Below, piece by piece: positions 45,067 to 54,524 of a stretch of 61,881 nt of DNA. The stretch lies in the NCBI RefSeq assembly GCF_022678625.1, contig NZ_JALBYQ010000008.1, forward strand, positions 1-61,881. The letters run 5' to 3'. The notes under the pieces were generated by a model that did no database searches, was not told the DNA's origin, and saw nothing but the letters and a program-made list of their open reading frames with translations. The DNA is from Aliiroseovarius subalbicans. Its GTDB lineage: Bacteria > Pseudomonadota > Alphaproteobacteria > Rhodobacterales > Rhodobacteraceae. Position 1 is the stretch's first letter. Each line of letters starts with the position of its first letter. Position numbers and translations under genes: made by a program.

Positions 45067-46293
45067 ATGTTTCTGAAACACGCAGCTTTGGCCAGTGCGA
45101 TGGCCTTGATGACCGGCACGGCCCTGGCAGATTGCCAGATCTCCGGCAATGTCAGCATTGTCGGCAACGAATTTCCGGCCATTCACACGGTGGCAAACGG
45201 CGCCGCAGAATGCACCGGCGGTGAGGTCAAATCGAACCTAACCGCGGATCACCAGAAAATCAACGTTGCAGGCATGCAGGGAAATCCGGCGGAATACAGC
45301 AGCGCGATCATCGCGAACTCTTCGGTTGTTGCCTTGATGAACGAGGACGTCATTCGCTCGCTGGACGATCTGGTTGCCGAATACGGCCAGGACATTCCGA
45401 AGAAACAGCTGATCACGATCGGTGGCAAGGTGATGGCGGTGGCCTTCATGGCGAACGCCCAGACACTTGCCTATCGCAAGGACGTGCTGGAAGAGATCGG
45501 CGTGGATGTTCCCAAGACATATGAAGAGGTTCTGGAAGCCGCTGAAAAGATCCGTGCGGCCGGGCTGAGCGAATACCCGGTTGGCGGCGCATACAAGGCT
45601 GGTTGGAACCTGGCTGAAGAGTTTGTGAACATGTACACCGGCTTCGGCGGCGAGTTCTTCAAAGCCGGCTCTGCCGAAGTTGCGATCAACAATGAACAGG
45701 GCGTCGCCGCGCTGAACATGATGAAAGCGCTGACCGAGTACATGAACCCCGACTACCTGACCCATGACAGCAACGCCACCGGCGCCGAGATGGAAGCTGG
45801 CAACGTCATGATGATGAACATGTGGGGCTCTCGCATGGGCAACCTGATGGACGAAGAAGGCGCTGAAGAGCAGGTCTACTCTAACATCACCGTTGGCGCC
45901 CCGCTGACCGTTGGTGGCGGGTCGATCCCGGCTTCGACCCTGTGGTGGGATGGCTGGACTGTGGCCAAGAATATCTCGGATGAAGATGCTGCGGCCACTT
46001 TCCAGGCTATGGCGCATGGCACAAGCCCGGCGATCCTGAACGACGAAACGATGAGCCAGGCCGTCTGGATGATCGAAGGCTACACCCCTGCACCGGTGAA
46101 TGACGGCGTCTTTGCCGCGATTTCCATGGGCACTAAGTCCTATCCCATGCTGCCTTACCAGGGTCTGTTGCACACGGCTTTGGGCGACAACCTGGCTGAC
46201 TTCCTGCTGGGCAAAGAAAGCGCCGAGCAGGCGCTGGCCGACGCCGAAGCTGCCTATACTGCAGCCGCGAAAGAAAAAGGCTTCCTGAAGTAA
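45067..46293 (+). CDS. Sugar-type ABC importer, periplasmic binding protein
   Basis: This 408-residue family-1 extracellular binding protein has a signal peptide ending TALA at residue 21. The cleaved protein begins DCQISG and has a second cysteine at AECTGG. LAYRKDVLEEIGVDVPKTYEE is the typical hinge-region pattern. It determines the importer's specificity, which cannot be read from sequence; many tryptophans (WWDGW, MWG) suggest a carbohydrate-like ligand. A stable hairpin follows it. Confidence 0.95.
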   Translation: MFLKHAALASAMALMTGTALADCQISGNVSIVGNEFPAIHTVANGAAECTGGEVKSNLTADHQKINVAGMQGNPAEYSSAIIANSSVVALMNEDVIRSLDDLVAEYGQDIPKKQLITIGGKVMAVAFMANAQTLAYRKDVLEEIGVDVPKTYEEVLEAAEKIRAAGLSEYPVGGAYKAGWNLAEEFVNMYTGFGGEFFKAGSAEVAINNEQGVAALNMMKALTEYMNPDYLTHDSNATGAEMEAGNVMMMNMWGSRMGNLMDEEGAEEQVYSNITVGAPLTVGGGSIPASTLWWDGWTVAKNISDEDAAATFQAMAHGTSPAILNDETMSQAVWMIEGYTPAPVNDGVFAAISMGTKSYPMLPYQGLLHTALGDNLADFLLGKESAEQALADAEAAYTAAAKEKGFLK

Positions 46294-46304
46294 GGAAACC
46301 GAAC

Positions 46305-46334
46305 TGTCCGGGGCGGCGCTGGCGGCCCCGGACA
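46305..46334 (+). other. mRNA-stabilising hairpin after the binding-protein gene
   Basis: TGTCCGGGG (46305-46313) pairs perfectly with CCCCGGACA (46326-46334). No T-run follows, so it probably protects the 3' end of the binding-protein mRNA or reduces downstream transcription. Confidence 0.7.
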
Positions 46335-46375
46335 CTTCCAAGCATCACCACCAAACGCCCGGGGGCAGCTGGACA

Positions 46376-47398
46376 ATGAAACATAAATCGTTCTTTTGGT
46401 TTGTTCTTCCGTCAGCTTTGGCGATGCTTCTGTTCATATTCTTCCCGATTATTTCGGTGATCGTTCAATCCTTTCACGTTGATCATGAACAGGTCATCCA
46501 GACAGTCGAAACCTGCGATCTGTTCGGGTGCAAGGAATCCACGACAATCGACCAGGAGGCCACTGCAGCCCTGCGCGAGGCCAAGCCTCTTGGCCAATTC
46601 GCCGGTTTCGCGACGTACCTGGATCGCAATCACCTTGCCGTTGACGAGGTAAAGTCGACCTGGGGGTCAAGCAACGGGTGGCGCGAATTCGGGTCGCAGA
46701 TGCTGAACCTGCCCTTTTACAAGGCGATCGGCTTCACGCTGACATTCACGTTCATCGTGACGCCTCTGGTCATCATCCTTGGTTTCGTCATTGCGATCGC
46801 GGTGAACAGTGCGACAAAAGCACTGCGCGGCCCGCTGATCTTTTTCTCGCTTCTGCCCATGATGATCACGCCCCTTGTCGGCGCGCTGATCCTTTTTTGG
46901 ATGGTGGATGCACGCGGCATCATCGGGACCACGTTGCAATATCTTGCAGGCGACCCGGACCTCTCGGTCAAAGCGTCCACGCCCCTGATGTGGATCATGC
47001 TGATGGTCTATGGCGTTTGGCACGCAGCACCCTTTGCCTTCATCGTCTACTATGCCGGGCTTCAGACTGTCAGTCAGGATACATTGGAAGCCGCCCGCGT
47101 GGACGGTGCAAACCGTTGGCTGCAGATCCGCCATGTGGTGATCCCGCATCTTTTGCCGCTTACGACCTTTATCGCGCTGATGCAGTTGATGGACAATTTC
47201 CGGGTGTTCGAACCCATCGTCAGCTTTGCCGCCAACGCGCATGCCACATCGCTGAGTTGGTCGATCTACAACGACCTCGGGGGCGAGACCCGGCAACTAT
47301 CCTCAGCGGCTGCAACCTCGGTTCTGACAATCATCGGCGTGGCCATTCTTTTGTCCCCCGTCCTAGTGCGCACGTGGCGCGATTTCGATCGGAAGTAG
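46376..47398 (+). CDS. Sugar-type ABC importer, permease 1
   Basis: This 340-residue permease (MalF/UgpA-like) has about six membrane helices. Unusually, between helix 1 and helix 2 it carries a periplasmic insert of about 80 residues (about 30-112) with two cysteines spaced CDLFGC. The EAA docking loop is EAARVDGANRWLQIRHVVIP. It follows the binding protein beyond a hairpin and lies 7 bases before permease 2. Confidence 0.94.
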   Translation: MKHKSFFWFVLPSALAMLLFIFFPIISVIVQSFHVDHEQVIQTVETCDLFGCKESTTIDQEATAALREAKPLGQFAGFATYLDRNHLAVDEVKSTWGSSNGWREFGSQMLNLPFYKAIGFTLTFTFIVTPLVIILGFVIAIAVNSATKALRGPLIFFSLLPMMITPLVGALILFWMVDARGIIGTTLQYLAGDPDLSVKASTPLMWIMLMVYGVWHAAPFAFIVYYAGLQTVSQDTLEAARVDGANRWLQIRHVVIPHLLPLTTFIALMQLMDNFRVFEPIVSFAANAHATSLSWSIYNDLGGETRQLSSAAATSVLTIIGVAILLSPVLVRTWRDFDRK

Positions 47399-47405
47399 GT
47401 GAAGC

Positions 47406-48287
47406 ATGTCTAACAAAGTAAAACGCCAACCCGCAGCCGTCACTTTTCTTGTCGTTGCTGTTCTTGCGATCTGGATGATGCTGGCAGCCTTTCCGTTCCT
47501 ATGGACGCTTTGGGGATCATTCAAAGTCGAAGGCGACTTCTTTTCCAAGGCCGATTGGGCAAACGCCATAAAAGGAACCCTGACACAGGTTGAGACCGGC
47601 GGAAGCTTCACCGGCGATGGCTACCACGGCGCCTGGGTTCAGGAAGAATTCTGGCGCGCGGCGCTGAACTCTCTGATCGTTTGCGTCTTCGTGGTCTCAA
47701 TTTCGCTGACGCTGGGCACACTTGGCGGCTATGCCTTGGCACGGTCCACCTATCGCTATGCGTTCTGGTTTCTGCTGGCCGCCCTGATCTTTCGCGCGAT
47801 GCCGCCGATCACCCTGGTCTCGGGTTACCTGCCGGTGTTTTTCCAGTGGAACCTTTGGGGGCATACAGCCACGACCATCGTCGTGCTGGTTGCGATTAAC
47901 CAGCCGTTCACACTGTGGATGCTGCACTCGTTCTTCAAGAACATTCCGGCCGAGCTGGATGAAAGCGCAATGGTCGATGGCTGCACACGGTTTCAGGCGT
48001 TCCGCAATGTGATCATCCCGGTGATGTGGCCGGGTGTGATCACGACGGGGCTGTTTTCCTTCTTGCTGGCCTATAACGACTTTGCGGTGACCGCGATGCT
48101 GCTGTCGAAGGAAAACCAGACGATGATCCCTAAGATCAACAGTTTCCTTGGCACCACCCAGACCAAGGGCAATGTCATGTTCGCGGTGGCTTCGGTTGTC
48201 TCGGTGACGGCACCGCTGTTCCTGATGGTCTTGTTCTTTCAGCGCCAAATCGTCGGCGGCCTGACCGCCGGTGCGGTCAAGGGGTAA
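47406..48287 (+). CDS. Sugar-type ABC importer, permease 2
   Basis: This 293-residue permease (MalG/UgpE-like) has six helices. The EAA loop is DESAMVDGCTRFQAFRNVIIP, which docks on the ATPase. A small periplasmic loop follows helix 1 (GSFTGDGYHGAWVQEEF). With permease 1, the binding protein and the ATPase it completes the importer. The first catabolic gene follows after 45 bases. Confidence 0.95.
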   Translation: MSNKVKRQPAAVTFLVVAVLAIWMMLAAFPFLWTLWGSFKVEGDFFSKADWANAIKGTLTQVETGGSFTGDGYHGAWVQEEFWRAALNSLIVCVFVVSISLTLGTLGGYALARSTYRYAFWFLLAALIFRAMPPITLVSGYLPVFFQWNLWGHTATTIVVLVAINQPFTLWMLHSFFKNIPAELDESAMVDGCTRFQAFRNVIIPVMWPGVITTGLFSFLLAYNDFAVTAMLLSKENQTMIPKINSFLGTTQTKGNVMFAVASVVSVTAPLFLMVLFFQRQIVGGLTAGAVKG

Positions 48288-48332
48288 GCTGGATGGGCCG
48301 AGATTCCGTCTTACCGTTGCGAGGCAATTGAC

Positions 48333-49352
48333 ATGAGCGCACGTGCAAATCGCCCGGCGATGGGTGTCGCCACCGATGTCTCGCATGAAAACAAGGCGCG
48401 CTATCGTCAGTTTCTGAGCGCGTGTGAAACCGGTAATGTTGAACGGGCTGTGACAGGGGCTTTCCATACAGAAGCGAAGATAAACGCCAGCCATCCCATC
48501 AATGCGGCGCAGGACGGTGTTGGTTACTACAGCGATGTGGTCGCCCCGATCACGACGGCGTTCCAAGGCTGCACGCGCCAGAATTATGTTGTGATCGGGG
48601 GGGAATACCTCGGCACCGAATGGGTGACTTCAACAGGTTATTTCCACGGGCATTTCACCCGCCCGCTTTTCGGCATTCCGCCCAGCGGCAAGCTGGCCTT
48701 TCTGCGCTTCGGTGAATTTCACCGGATGGAGCACGGAAAGATCGTCGAAAGCCACGTTTTTCTGGGCTTTGCCGAGCTGATCATCGCGCTTGGGCTGTGG
48801 CCCCTGGCCAATAGCCAGGGATATGAGGGCGTGGTGCCGGGACCCGCGACCCATGACGGGATCGTTGTCGACCCGGCAGACCCCGCCCGCTCCCGTGCCT
48901 CCGCGGACCTTGTCGAAGGCATGTTGAAAAAACTCACCTCCGAAGACGAAGCCTGGCGCCCGGACTGGCATGACCGCATGGTCTGGTATGGTCCCGGCGG
49001 TCTTGGATCCTATGCCACCCTAGAGGCCTTTGCCGCGTTTCAACGCCCCTTCGAACTGACCTTTGACGGCTGGGGGGATGGCAGCGAGGCGGGCATCACC
49101 GGGGTTGGCGCCGATTGCAAGGCCGGGGATGGCGACTATGCCTTTCTCAGCGGCTGGCCGATGATCACCGGCGTGCATGTGCGCCCCTTCCTGGGGCTGG
49201 CCCCGACCGGCAAACGCGTCTTTATGCGTGACTGCGACTGGTGGCGGTGCGAGGACGGAAAGATCATTGAAAACTGGTGCATGCTCGACATCCCGCATGT
49301 GCTGATGCAGCTCGGATACGACCTGTTTGCCGAGGTGGAGAAGGCAGCATGA
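48333..49352 (+). CDS. SnoaL/NTF2-like protein with two domains (copy B)
   Basis: This 339-residue protein with two NTF2-like domains is related to copies A and D. Motifs: IPPSGK (115-120), PGPATHDG (169-176), WYGPGGLG (218-225), APTGKR (290-295) and IIENW (311-315). In each domain the P-[TS]-G-K turn is followed by an acidic/aromatic strand and ends in a Q-x-G-x-D helix. It is the first enzyme after the importer. Its ATGA stop overlap with the GMC gene shows coupled translation. Confidence 0.85.
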   Translation: MSARANRPAMGVATDVSHENKARYRQFLSACETGNVERAVTGAFHTEAKINASHPINAAQDGVGYYSDVVAPITTAFQGCTRQNYVVIGGEYLGTEWVTSTGYFHGHFTRPLFGIPPSGKLAFLRFGEFHRMEHGKIVESHVFLGFAELIIALGLWPLANSQGYEGVVPGPATHDGIVVDPADPARSRASADLVEGMLKKLTSEDEAWRPDWHDRMVWYGPGGLGSYATLEAFAAFQRPFELTFDGWGDGSEAGITGVGADCKAGDGDYAFLSGWPMITGVHVRPFLGLAPTGKRVFMRDCDWWRCEDGKIIENWCMLDIPHVLMQLGYDLFAEVEKAA

Positions 49353-50869
49353 CCCCCTCGGCTGACTTCATCGTTGTAGGCGCGGGATCGGCGGGCTGTA
49401 TCGCTGCTGCCGAATTGGCGCGCCGGAACGTGGGACGCGTTCTGGTGTTGGAGGCGGGTCCGACAGATAACCACCCCCTTGTCAAAATGCCGTTTGGCCT
49501 GGCGTGGCTGATGGGAAGCAAGCGGGACTGGCGTTTCAAGACCTCACCGCAAAAGGGCCTTGGCGGGCGCCAACTTGCCGTGCCGCGTGGGCGGATGCTG
49601 GGAGGATCAGGTTCGATCAACTCCATGGTTTGGTTTCGCGGACGGCGTGACGATTTTGATGGCTGGGGCGTGAAAGGCTGGTCCTGGCGCGACGTTGAAC
49701 CGGCGTTTGAATCGGTTGAGGCAAAGCTACAGCCAAAGCAGATGACCGGCGTGCATCCCTTGGTTCAGGCGCTGTCCGGGCTGTTTGGCGGCAATTCGGA
49801 TGACGCGCCGACACCGGAATACGAAAGTGCCGGCATTTTCTGCTTCAACATGCGCAACGCGCGGCGCTGGTCGGCGGCGGACGCGTTCCTGCGCCCGGCA
49901 CAAGACGCCCATGACCTGAAGGTCATGACCGGATGTGTGGTTGACCGGGTCGAGTTCGACAATGGGCAGGCAAAACGGGTCGTGCTGGTGGATGGTACGA
50001 AGCTGAGCGCAGCCAAGGGCGTCATCCTCTCGGCGGGGTCGATCAGCTCTCCGGCGATCCTCATGCGTTCGGGTGTTGGCCCAGAAGAGCACCTGAAGGA
50101 GCTTGGCATCGAGCTGGTTCACAGCGCACAAGAAGTCGGGGAGAACCTTCACGACCATCCCGCCGCCGGGCTGCACTTTGCCGGGCCCGGGTCTGGCTAT
50201 GGCCTGACTTTTTCTCAATTGCTGGCCTGGGCCCTTGCGCCGTTTCGCTATCTTTTCACCCGCACGGGGCGCTTTGCCTCGCCCACGGTCGAAGGCGGCG
50301 CCTTCTTCAACGCGCGTGGCGACACGGGCGCGCCGGATGTGCAATGCCACTTCATCCCCTTCATGCTGGACTGGAAAGGCAGCCGTTTCACGCTTGGGTC
50401 GGGCTATTTCGCCGATGTCTGCGTGTGTCGGCCAAAATCACGCGGGCGCTTGCGCCTTGTGTCCAGCGACCCAAGGGTCGCGCCAGAGATCGACCTTGGG
50501 CTGTTCCAGGACGTTGACGATGTTGAAACGCTGGTCGCCGGGTTGAAGCGCCTGCGCACGCTGATGAACAAGGCCGCGTTCGGCCCCCACCGCGCGCCCG
50601 AAGTCCATCCCGGCCCCGCGGTGTCTTCGGACGACGCGTTGCGCCAGCATATCAAGACGCGGGGCGCGACCGCCTACCACCCCGTCGGCACCTTGCGGAT
50701 GGGCGACGGCACGGCGCCGGTCACGCCGCGCCTGGCTGTCGCGGGGGTCCGCGGGCTTTGGGTCGCGGATGCGTCGGTCATGCCCGCGGTCACATCCGCC
50801 AATACAAACGCCCCGTCGATGATGATCGGCTACCGGGCCGCAGAATTCATAAGTGAGGATGCAGCATGA
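49349..50869 (+). CDS. GMC-family FAD oxidoreductase
   Basis: This 506-residue flavoprotein of the glucose-methanol-choline family oxidises alcohols. FAD site GAGSAG is at 11-16, the GMC signature GGSGSINSMVWFRG is near residue 90, and the catalytic pair is His444 (AYHPVGTLRMG) and Asn487 (TNAPS). Start 49349 is fixed by overlap with copy B. No signal peptide is seen, so it acts in the cytoplasm. It overlaps the next SnoaL-like gene by 4 bases. Confidence 0.94.
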   Translation: MTPSADFIVVGAGSAGCIAAAELARRNVGRVLVLEAGPTDNHPLVKMPFGLAWLMGSKRDWRFKTSPQKGLGGRQLAVPRGRMLGGSGSINSMVWFRGRRDDFDGWGVKGWSWRDVEPAFESVEAKLQPKQMTGVHPLVQALSGLFGGNSDDAPTPEYESAGIFCFNMRNARRWSAADAFLRPAQDAHDLKVMTGCVVDRVEFDNGQAKRVVLVDGTKLSAAKGVILSAGSISSPAILMRSGVGPEEHLKELGIELVHSAQEVGENLHDHPAAGLHFAGPGSGYGLTFSQLLAWALAPFRYLFTRTGRFASPTVEGGAFFNARGDTGAPDVQCHFIPFMLDWKGSRFTLGSGYFADVCVCRPKSRGRLRLVSSDPRVAPEIDLGLFQDVDDVETLVAGLKRLRTLMNKAAFGPHRAPEVHPGPAVSSDDALRQHIKTRGATAYHPVGTLRMGDGTAPVTPRLAVAGVRGLWVADASVMPAVTSANTNAPSMMIGYRAAEFISEDAA

Positions 50870-51396
50870 AAGGTTCCCGCCCCGAACAAGCGGTCCTGAC
50901 CCGCGACACGGACATGTCCAAGACCGACGACACCCGCCGGGTGATCGAAAGCATGGTGGATGGCCTTAACGACCATCGCATTGCCGACATCGGCGAGTTT
51001 TTCAGCGAAGGATTCCGCTGGATGGGCAATCAAGGCTGCGGCACGAAAACCGGGTTGAAGGAGTTTCAGGACAATTGGCAGCGCCCGTTTCAGGCCGCGT
51101 TTTCCGACAAGACCTGCATCGACGAGGCGCGGCTTTACATGGGTGAATGGGCGGCGGCGTTCGGGCGACAAGAGGCCACCCATTCGGGGACCTTCCTGGG
51201 GATCGCGGCCACCGGAAAACGAATTGAAATCCGCTATATGGACTTCTGGAAGGTCGTCGATGGCAAAATCGTCGACAATTGGGTGAACGTGGACTTTGCC
51301 CATGTGGCCGCGCAGCTGGGCGTGGATATTTTCAATGGGGAAGGCTGGGAAGCCTATGATCGGGGGGAACGTGACGCCCCCCGGCCCGACAAGTGA
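50866..51396 (+). CDS. SnoaL/NTF2-like protein, single domain (copy C)
   Basis: This 176-residue protein corresponds to only the second domain of copies A, B and [20 protein letters not shown] matches their second-domain entry, followed by AATGKR (114-119), the strand IRYMDFWKV and KIVDNW (134-139) with D143 and H146. The start at 50866 overlaps the GMC stop; an internal Met17 is a possible alternative. It could act alone as a dimer, as single-domain SnoaL enzymes do. Confidence 0.82.
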   Translation: MKGSRPEQAVLTRDTDMSKTDDTRRVIESMVDGLNDHRIADIGEFFSEGFRWMGNQGCGTKTGLKEFQDNWQRPFQAAFSDKTCIDEARLYMGEWAAAFGRQEATHSGTFLGIAATGKRIEIRYMDFWKVVDGKIVDNWVNVDFAHVAAQLGVDIFNGEGWEAYDRGERDAPRPDK

Positions 51397-51406
51397 GGAC
51401 CATACA

Positions 51407-52717
51407 ATGGCAATTGAATACCTGAAACGCGGCATGCCCGAAGCCGACCGTGCCGAAGATGACGCCAAGGTGCGTGCCGTTGTCGAGGCGACGCTGAAAG
51501 ACATCGAGGCGCGCGGCGACAGCGCGGTGCATGAGCTGGCTGTCAAATTCGATGGCTTCGACCGGCCCTCTTACCGCCTGTCCGAGGAAGAAATTGCCGA
51601 TCTCATGGCCCAGGTCGCACCGCGCGACCTTGAGGACATCCATTTCGCCCATGACCAGGTGGTGAACTTCGCCCGGATCCAGCGCGACAGCATGAAGGAC
51701 GTCGAGGTCGAGACCCTGCCCGGCGTCATCCTGGGCCACAAGAACATCCCCGTGCAATCAGTGGGCTGCTATGTGCCCGGCGGCAAGTTCCCGATGGTGG
51801 CCTCGGCCCACATGTCGGTGGCCACCGCCAAGGTCGCCGGCGTGCCGCGCATCATCGCTTGCGTGCCGCCCTTCGAGGGCAAGCCAAATGCGGCGGTGAT
51901 CGCTGCGATGAAGATCGGCGGGGCGGATGAAATCTATGTGCTGGGGGGCATCCAGGCGATCGGCGCGATGGCGCTTGGCACCGAAACGATTGACCCGGTG
52001 CACCTTCTGGTTGGCCCCGGCAACGCCTTCGTCGCCGAGGCCAAGCGCCAGCTGTTCGGGCGCGTCGGCATCGACCTGTTCGCCGGCCCGACCGAAACCA
52101 TGGTGATCGCCGATGACACCGTGGACGCCGAGATGTGCGCCACCGACCTGCTGGGCCAGGCCGAACACGGCTACAACTCACCCGCCGTGCTGGTGACAAA
52201 CTCGCCCAAGCTTGCCCGCGACACGATGAGCGAGATTGACCGCATCCTGAAGATCTTGCCCACCGCCGGCACCGCGGGCGTCAGCTGGCGCGATTACGGC
52301 GAGGTGATCCTGTGCGACAGCTATGACGAGATGCTGGCGGTCGCGGATGATATTGCGTCGGAACATGTGCAGGTGATGACCGACCGCGACGATTGGTTCC
52401 TTGAGAATATGACCTGCTATGGCGCGCTGTTCCTGGGACCGCGCACCAACGTGGCCAATGGCGACAAGGTCATCGGCACCAACCACACGCTGCCCACCAA
52501 GAAGGCCGGGCGCTATACCGGCGGGCTTTGGGTTGGCAAGTATCTGAAAACACACAGCTATCAGCGCGTCACAACGGACGAGGCCGCCGCCATGATCGGC
52601 GCCTATGGCTCGCGCCTGTGCCTGCTGGAGGGCTTTGTCGGCCATGCCGAGCAATGCAACCTGCGTGTGCGCCGCTATGGCGGGAAGAACGTGCCTTACG
52701 GCGAGGCTGCCGAGTGA
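51407..52717 (+). CDS. Histidinol-dehydrogenase-like zinc alcohol dehydrogenase (HpsN-type)
   Basis: This 436-residue protein is homologous to HisD but lies in a catabolic operon. The zinc ligands expected from HisD are all present (Gln251, His254, Asp353, His413), as are the catalytic Glu319 and His320. The stretch [20 protein letters not shown] differs from true HisD and recalls HpsN, the sulfopropanediol dehydrogenase, which oxidises a primary alcohol to an acid in two NAD-linked steps. A polyol or sulfonated-polyol substrate is inferred. It shares TGATG with the next gene. Confidence 0.88.
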   Translation: MAIEYLKRGMPEADRAEDDAKVRAVVEATLKDIEARGDSAVHELAVKFDGFDRPSYRLSEEEIADLMAQVAPRDLEDIHFAHDQVVNFARIQRDSMKDVEVETLPGVILGHKNIPVQSVGCYVPGGKFPMVASAHMSVATAKVAGVPRIIACVPPFEGKPNAAVIAAMKIGGADEIYVLGGIQAIGAMALGTETIDPVHLLVGPGNAFVAEAKRQLFGRVGIDLFAGPTETMVIADDTVDAEMCATDLLGQAEHGYNSPAVLVTNSPKLARDTMSEIDRILKILPTAGTAGVSWRDYGEVILCDSYDEMLAVADDIASEHVQVMTDRDDWFLENMTCYGALFLGPRTNVANGDKVIGTNHTLPTKKAGRYTGGLWVGKYLKTHSYQRVTTDEAAAMIGAYGSRLCLLEGFVGHAEQCNLRVRRYGGKNVPYGEAAE

Positions 52718-53760
52718 TGTCCACGCCCGCGCATCTCAAATCCCTGATTGCCCCATTGCGCAAGGCCATGGCGGAGTTTTCCGAGGATGGAGTGCGTGCG
52801 GTCTTGGGCGATGTTCTGGCTGACACGGCGCATGTGCGCCTCTCTCACCCGTTGGGCGAAATGGCGGGGGCCGCGCTCTACGACAACGCCTTTGCGCCCT
52901 TGTTTGCAGCCCTGCCGGACCTGGAACGCCGCGACCTGATCGTGGTTGCGGGAAACGATGGCGACGGCGGTGACTGGGTTGGCTGCATGGGGCACTACAT
53001 GGGCACCTTCGCCGCGCCCTTTCTTGATATCCCCCCCACCGGCCACCTTGCCCATATGCGGTTTCACGAGTTCTTTCGCCTGGACGGGGGCCGCATTGTC
53101 GAAATGCAGGCGATCTGGGATCTGCCGGAATTGATGATGCAGGCCGGGGCCTGGCCGATGGTACCAAGCTTGGGGCGCGAAGTCTGCGTGCCGGGACCGA
53201 TGACGCAGGATGGGCTGTCCGCGCATGATCCGGGTGCCAGTCAGGCCAGCCATGACCTGGTGATCGACATGCTGACCCAGCTGTCGCGCCACCCGTCCCA
53301 GGGCGGCCCCGAGATCATGCAGGCCGAACGCTTCTGGCATCCGCGCATGAATTGGTATGGGCCTGCGGGCATCGGCACTGCACGTGGCCTGGCGGGGTTT
53401 CGCAACTGGCACCAGATCCCGTTTCTGAACGCCCTGCCCGACCGCACCGGCGGCACCTCAGGCCCGTTGAATTCGCATTTCTTTGCCGAGGGCAATTTCG
53501 TCGCCGTCACCGGCTGGCCCAACATGCAAATGAGCGTGACCGGGAACGGCTGGCTGGGCATCGCCCCCGCCGGGCAGAAAATCACCATGAAAAGCCTCGA
53601 TTTCTGGCGCATCGAGGGCGGGTTGATCCGCGAAAACTGGGTGCTGGTCGATCTGCTGGACGTCTATGCTCAGCTGGGCGTAGATGTGTTTTCCCGGCTG
53701 CGTGAGTTCAACAAAGCGCGTGTGCCGGGCCGCATTCCATTTCCGATAGGAGCCGCCTGA
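52717..53760 (+). CDS. SnoaL/NTF2-like protein with two domains (copy D)
   Basis: This 347-residue paralogue of copies A and B has IPPTGH (105-110), PGPMTQDG (159-166), WYGPAGIG (213-220), APAGQK (283-288) and RENW (305-308). It is closest to copy A over the second-domain entry. Start 52717 follows from the one-base overlap with the dehydrogenase (TGATG), and its stop overlaps the SDR start the same way. That such large paralogues persist side by side suggests distinct steps or substrates. Confidence 0.85.
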   Translation: MSTPAHLKSLIAPLRKAMAEFSEDGVRAVLGDVLADTAHVRLSHPLGEMAGAALYDNAFAPLFAALPDLERRDLIVVAGNDGDGGDWVGCMGHYMGTFAAPFLDIPPTGHLAHMRFHEFFRLDGGRIVEMQAIWDLPELMMQAGAWPMVPSLGREVCVPGPMTQDGLSAHDPGASQASHDLVIDMLTQLSRHPSQGGPEIMQAERFWHPRMNWYGPAGIGTARGLAGFRNWHQIPFLNALPDRTGGTSGPLNSHFFAEGNFVAVTGWPNMQMSVTGNGWLGIAPAGQKITMKSLDFWRIEGGLIRENWVLVDLLDVYAQLGVDVFSRLREFNKARVPGRIPFPIGAA

Positions 53761-54524
53761 TGACCCTTCCCAAGACCCCCTCTTTCCGACTGGACGGCAA
53801 ACGCGCGCTGGTGGCCGGGGCCAGTTCCGGTATCGGCCTGGCTTGTGCGGCGGCCTTGGGCGAAGCCGGCGCCGAGGTCACCCTGGCGGCACGCCGGGTC
53901 GACGTGTTGGACGTGTTGGTCGATGAAATGACAGCTGCGGGCATGTCCGCCCGCGCCCTGCCACTGGACGTGGCCGACGTGGCAGGCACCCAGACGGCGG
54001 TGGCCGGTGCGGGCCCGTTCGATATCCTGGTAAACTCGGCCGGTCTGGCACGCCACAGCCCGGCCAGCGAGACCACCGAGGAAGACTTCGACGCAGTCGC
54101 GGATTTGAACGTCAAGGGTGCCTATTTCCTGACCCAGGCGGTGGCCAAAGGTCTGGCAGGCGCGGGCAGACCCGGCAGCCTGATCAACATCTCGTCGCAG
54201 ATGGCCCATGTGGGCGGTTTGGATCGCGCGGTCTATTGCGCCACCAAACATGCGGTCGAGGGGTTCACAAAGGCGATGGCGATCGAGTGGGGCAAATCCG
54301 GCATCCGCGTCAACACGATCTGCCCCACCTTCATCCTGACCGACCTGACCCGTTCGACATTCGAGCAACCCGACAAACGCGCCTGGATCGAAGACAAGAT
54401 CAAGCTGGGCCGCGTGGGCGCGGTTGAGGATATCATGGGCGCAGTGGTTTATCTGGCCTCGGACGCCTCGGGCCTGGTGACTGGCTCGGCGCTGATGATC
54501 GACGGCGGGTGGACGGCGGAATGA
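53760..54524 (+). CDS. Short-chain dehydrogenase/reductase
   Basis: This 254-residue classical SDR has the cofactor motif GASSGIG (20-26), NSAG (92-95) and catalytic Ser145/146, Tyr159 and Lys163 (YCATK). The arginine pair AARR after strand 2 suggests NADP preference. It probably oxidises or reduces a secondary hydroxyl/keto group of the pathway intermediate. It overlaps both neighbours (copy D and lacI). Confidence 0.94.
   Translation: MTLPKTPSFRLDGKRALVAGASSGIGLACAAALGEAGAEVTLAARRVDVLDVLVDEMTAAGMSARALPLDVADVAGTQTAVAGAGPFDILVNSAGLARHSPASETTEEDFDAVADLNVKGAYFLTQAVAKGLAGAGRPGSLINISSQMAHVGGLDRAVYCATKHAVEGFTKAMAIEWGKSGIRVNTICPTFILTDLTRSTFEQPDKRAWIEDKIKLGRVGAVEDIMGAVVYLASDASGLVTGSALMIDGGWTAE

Noticed and set aside
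51407-52717. Histidine biosynthesis gene hisD
   Set aside because: No other his genes are nearby, the gene overlaps catabolic genes, and the pocket-region stretch differs from biosynthetic HisD; an HpsN-type dehydrogenase fits better.
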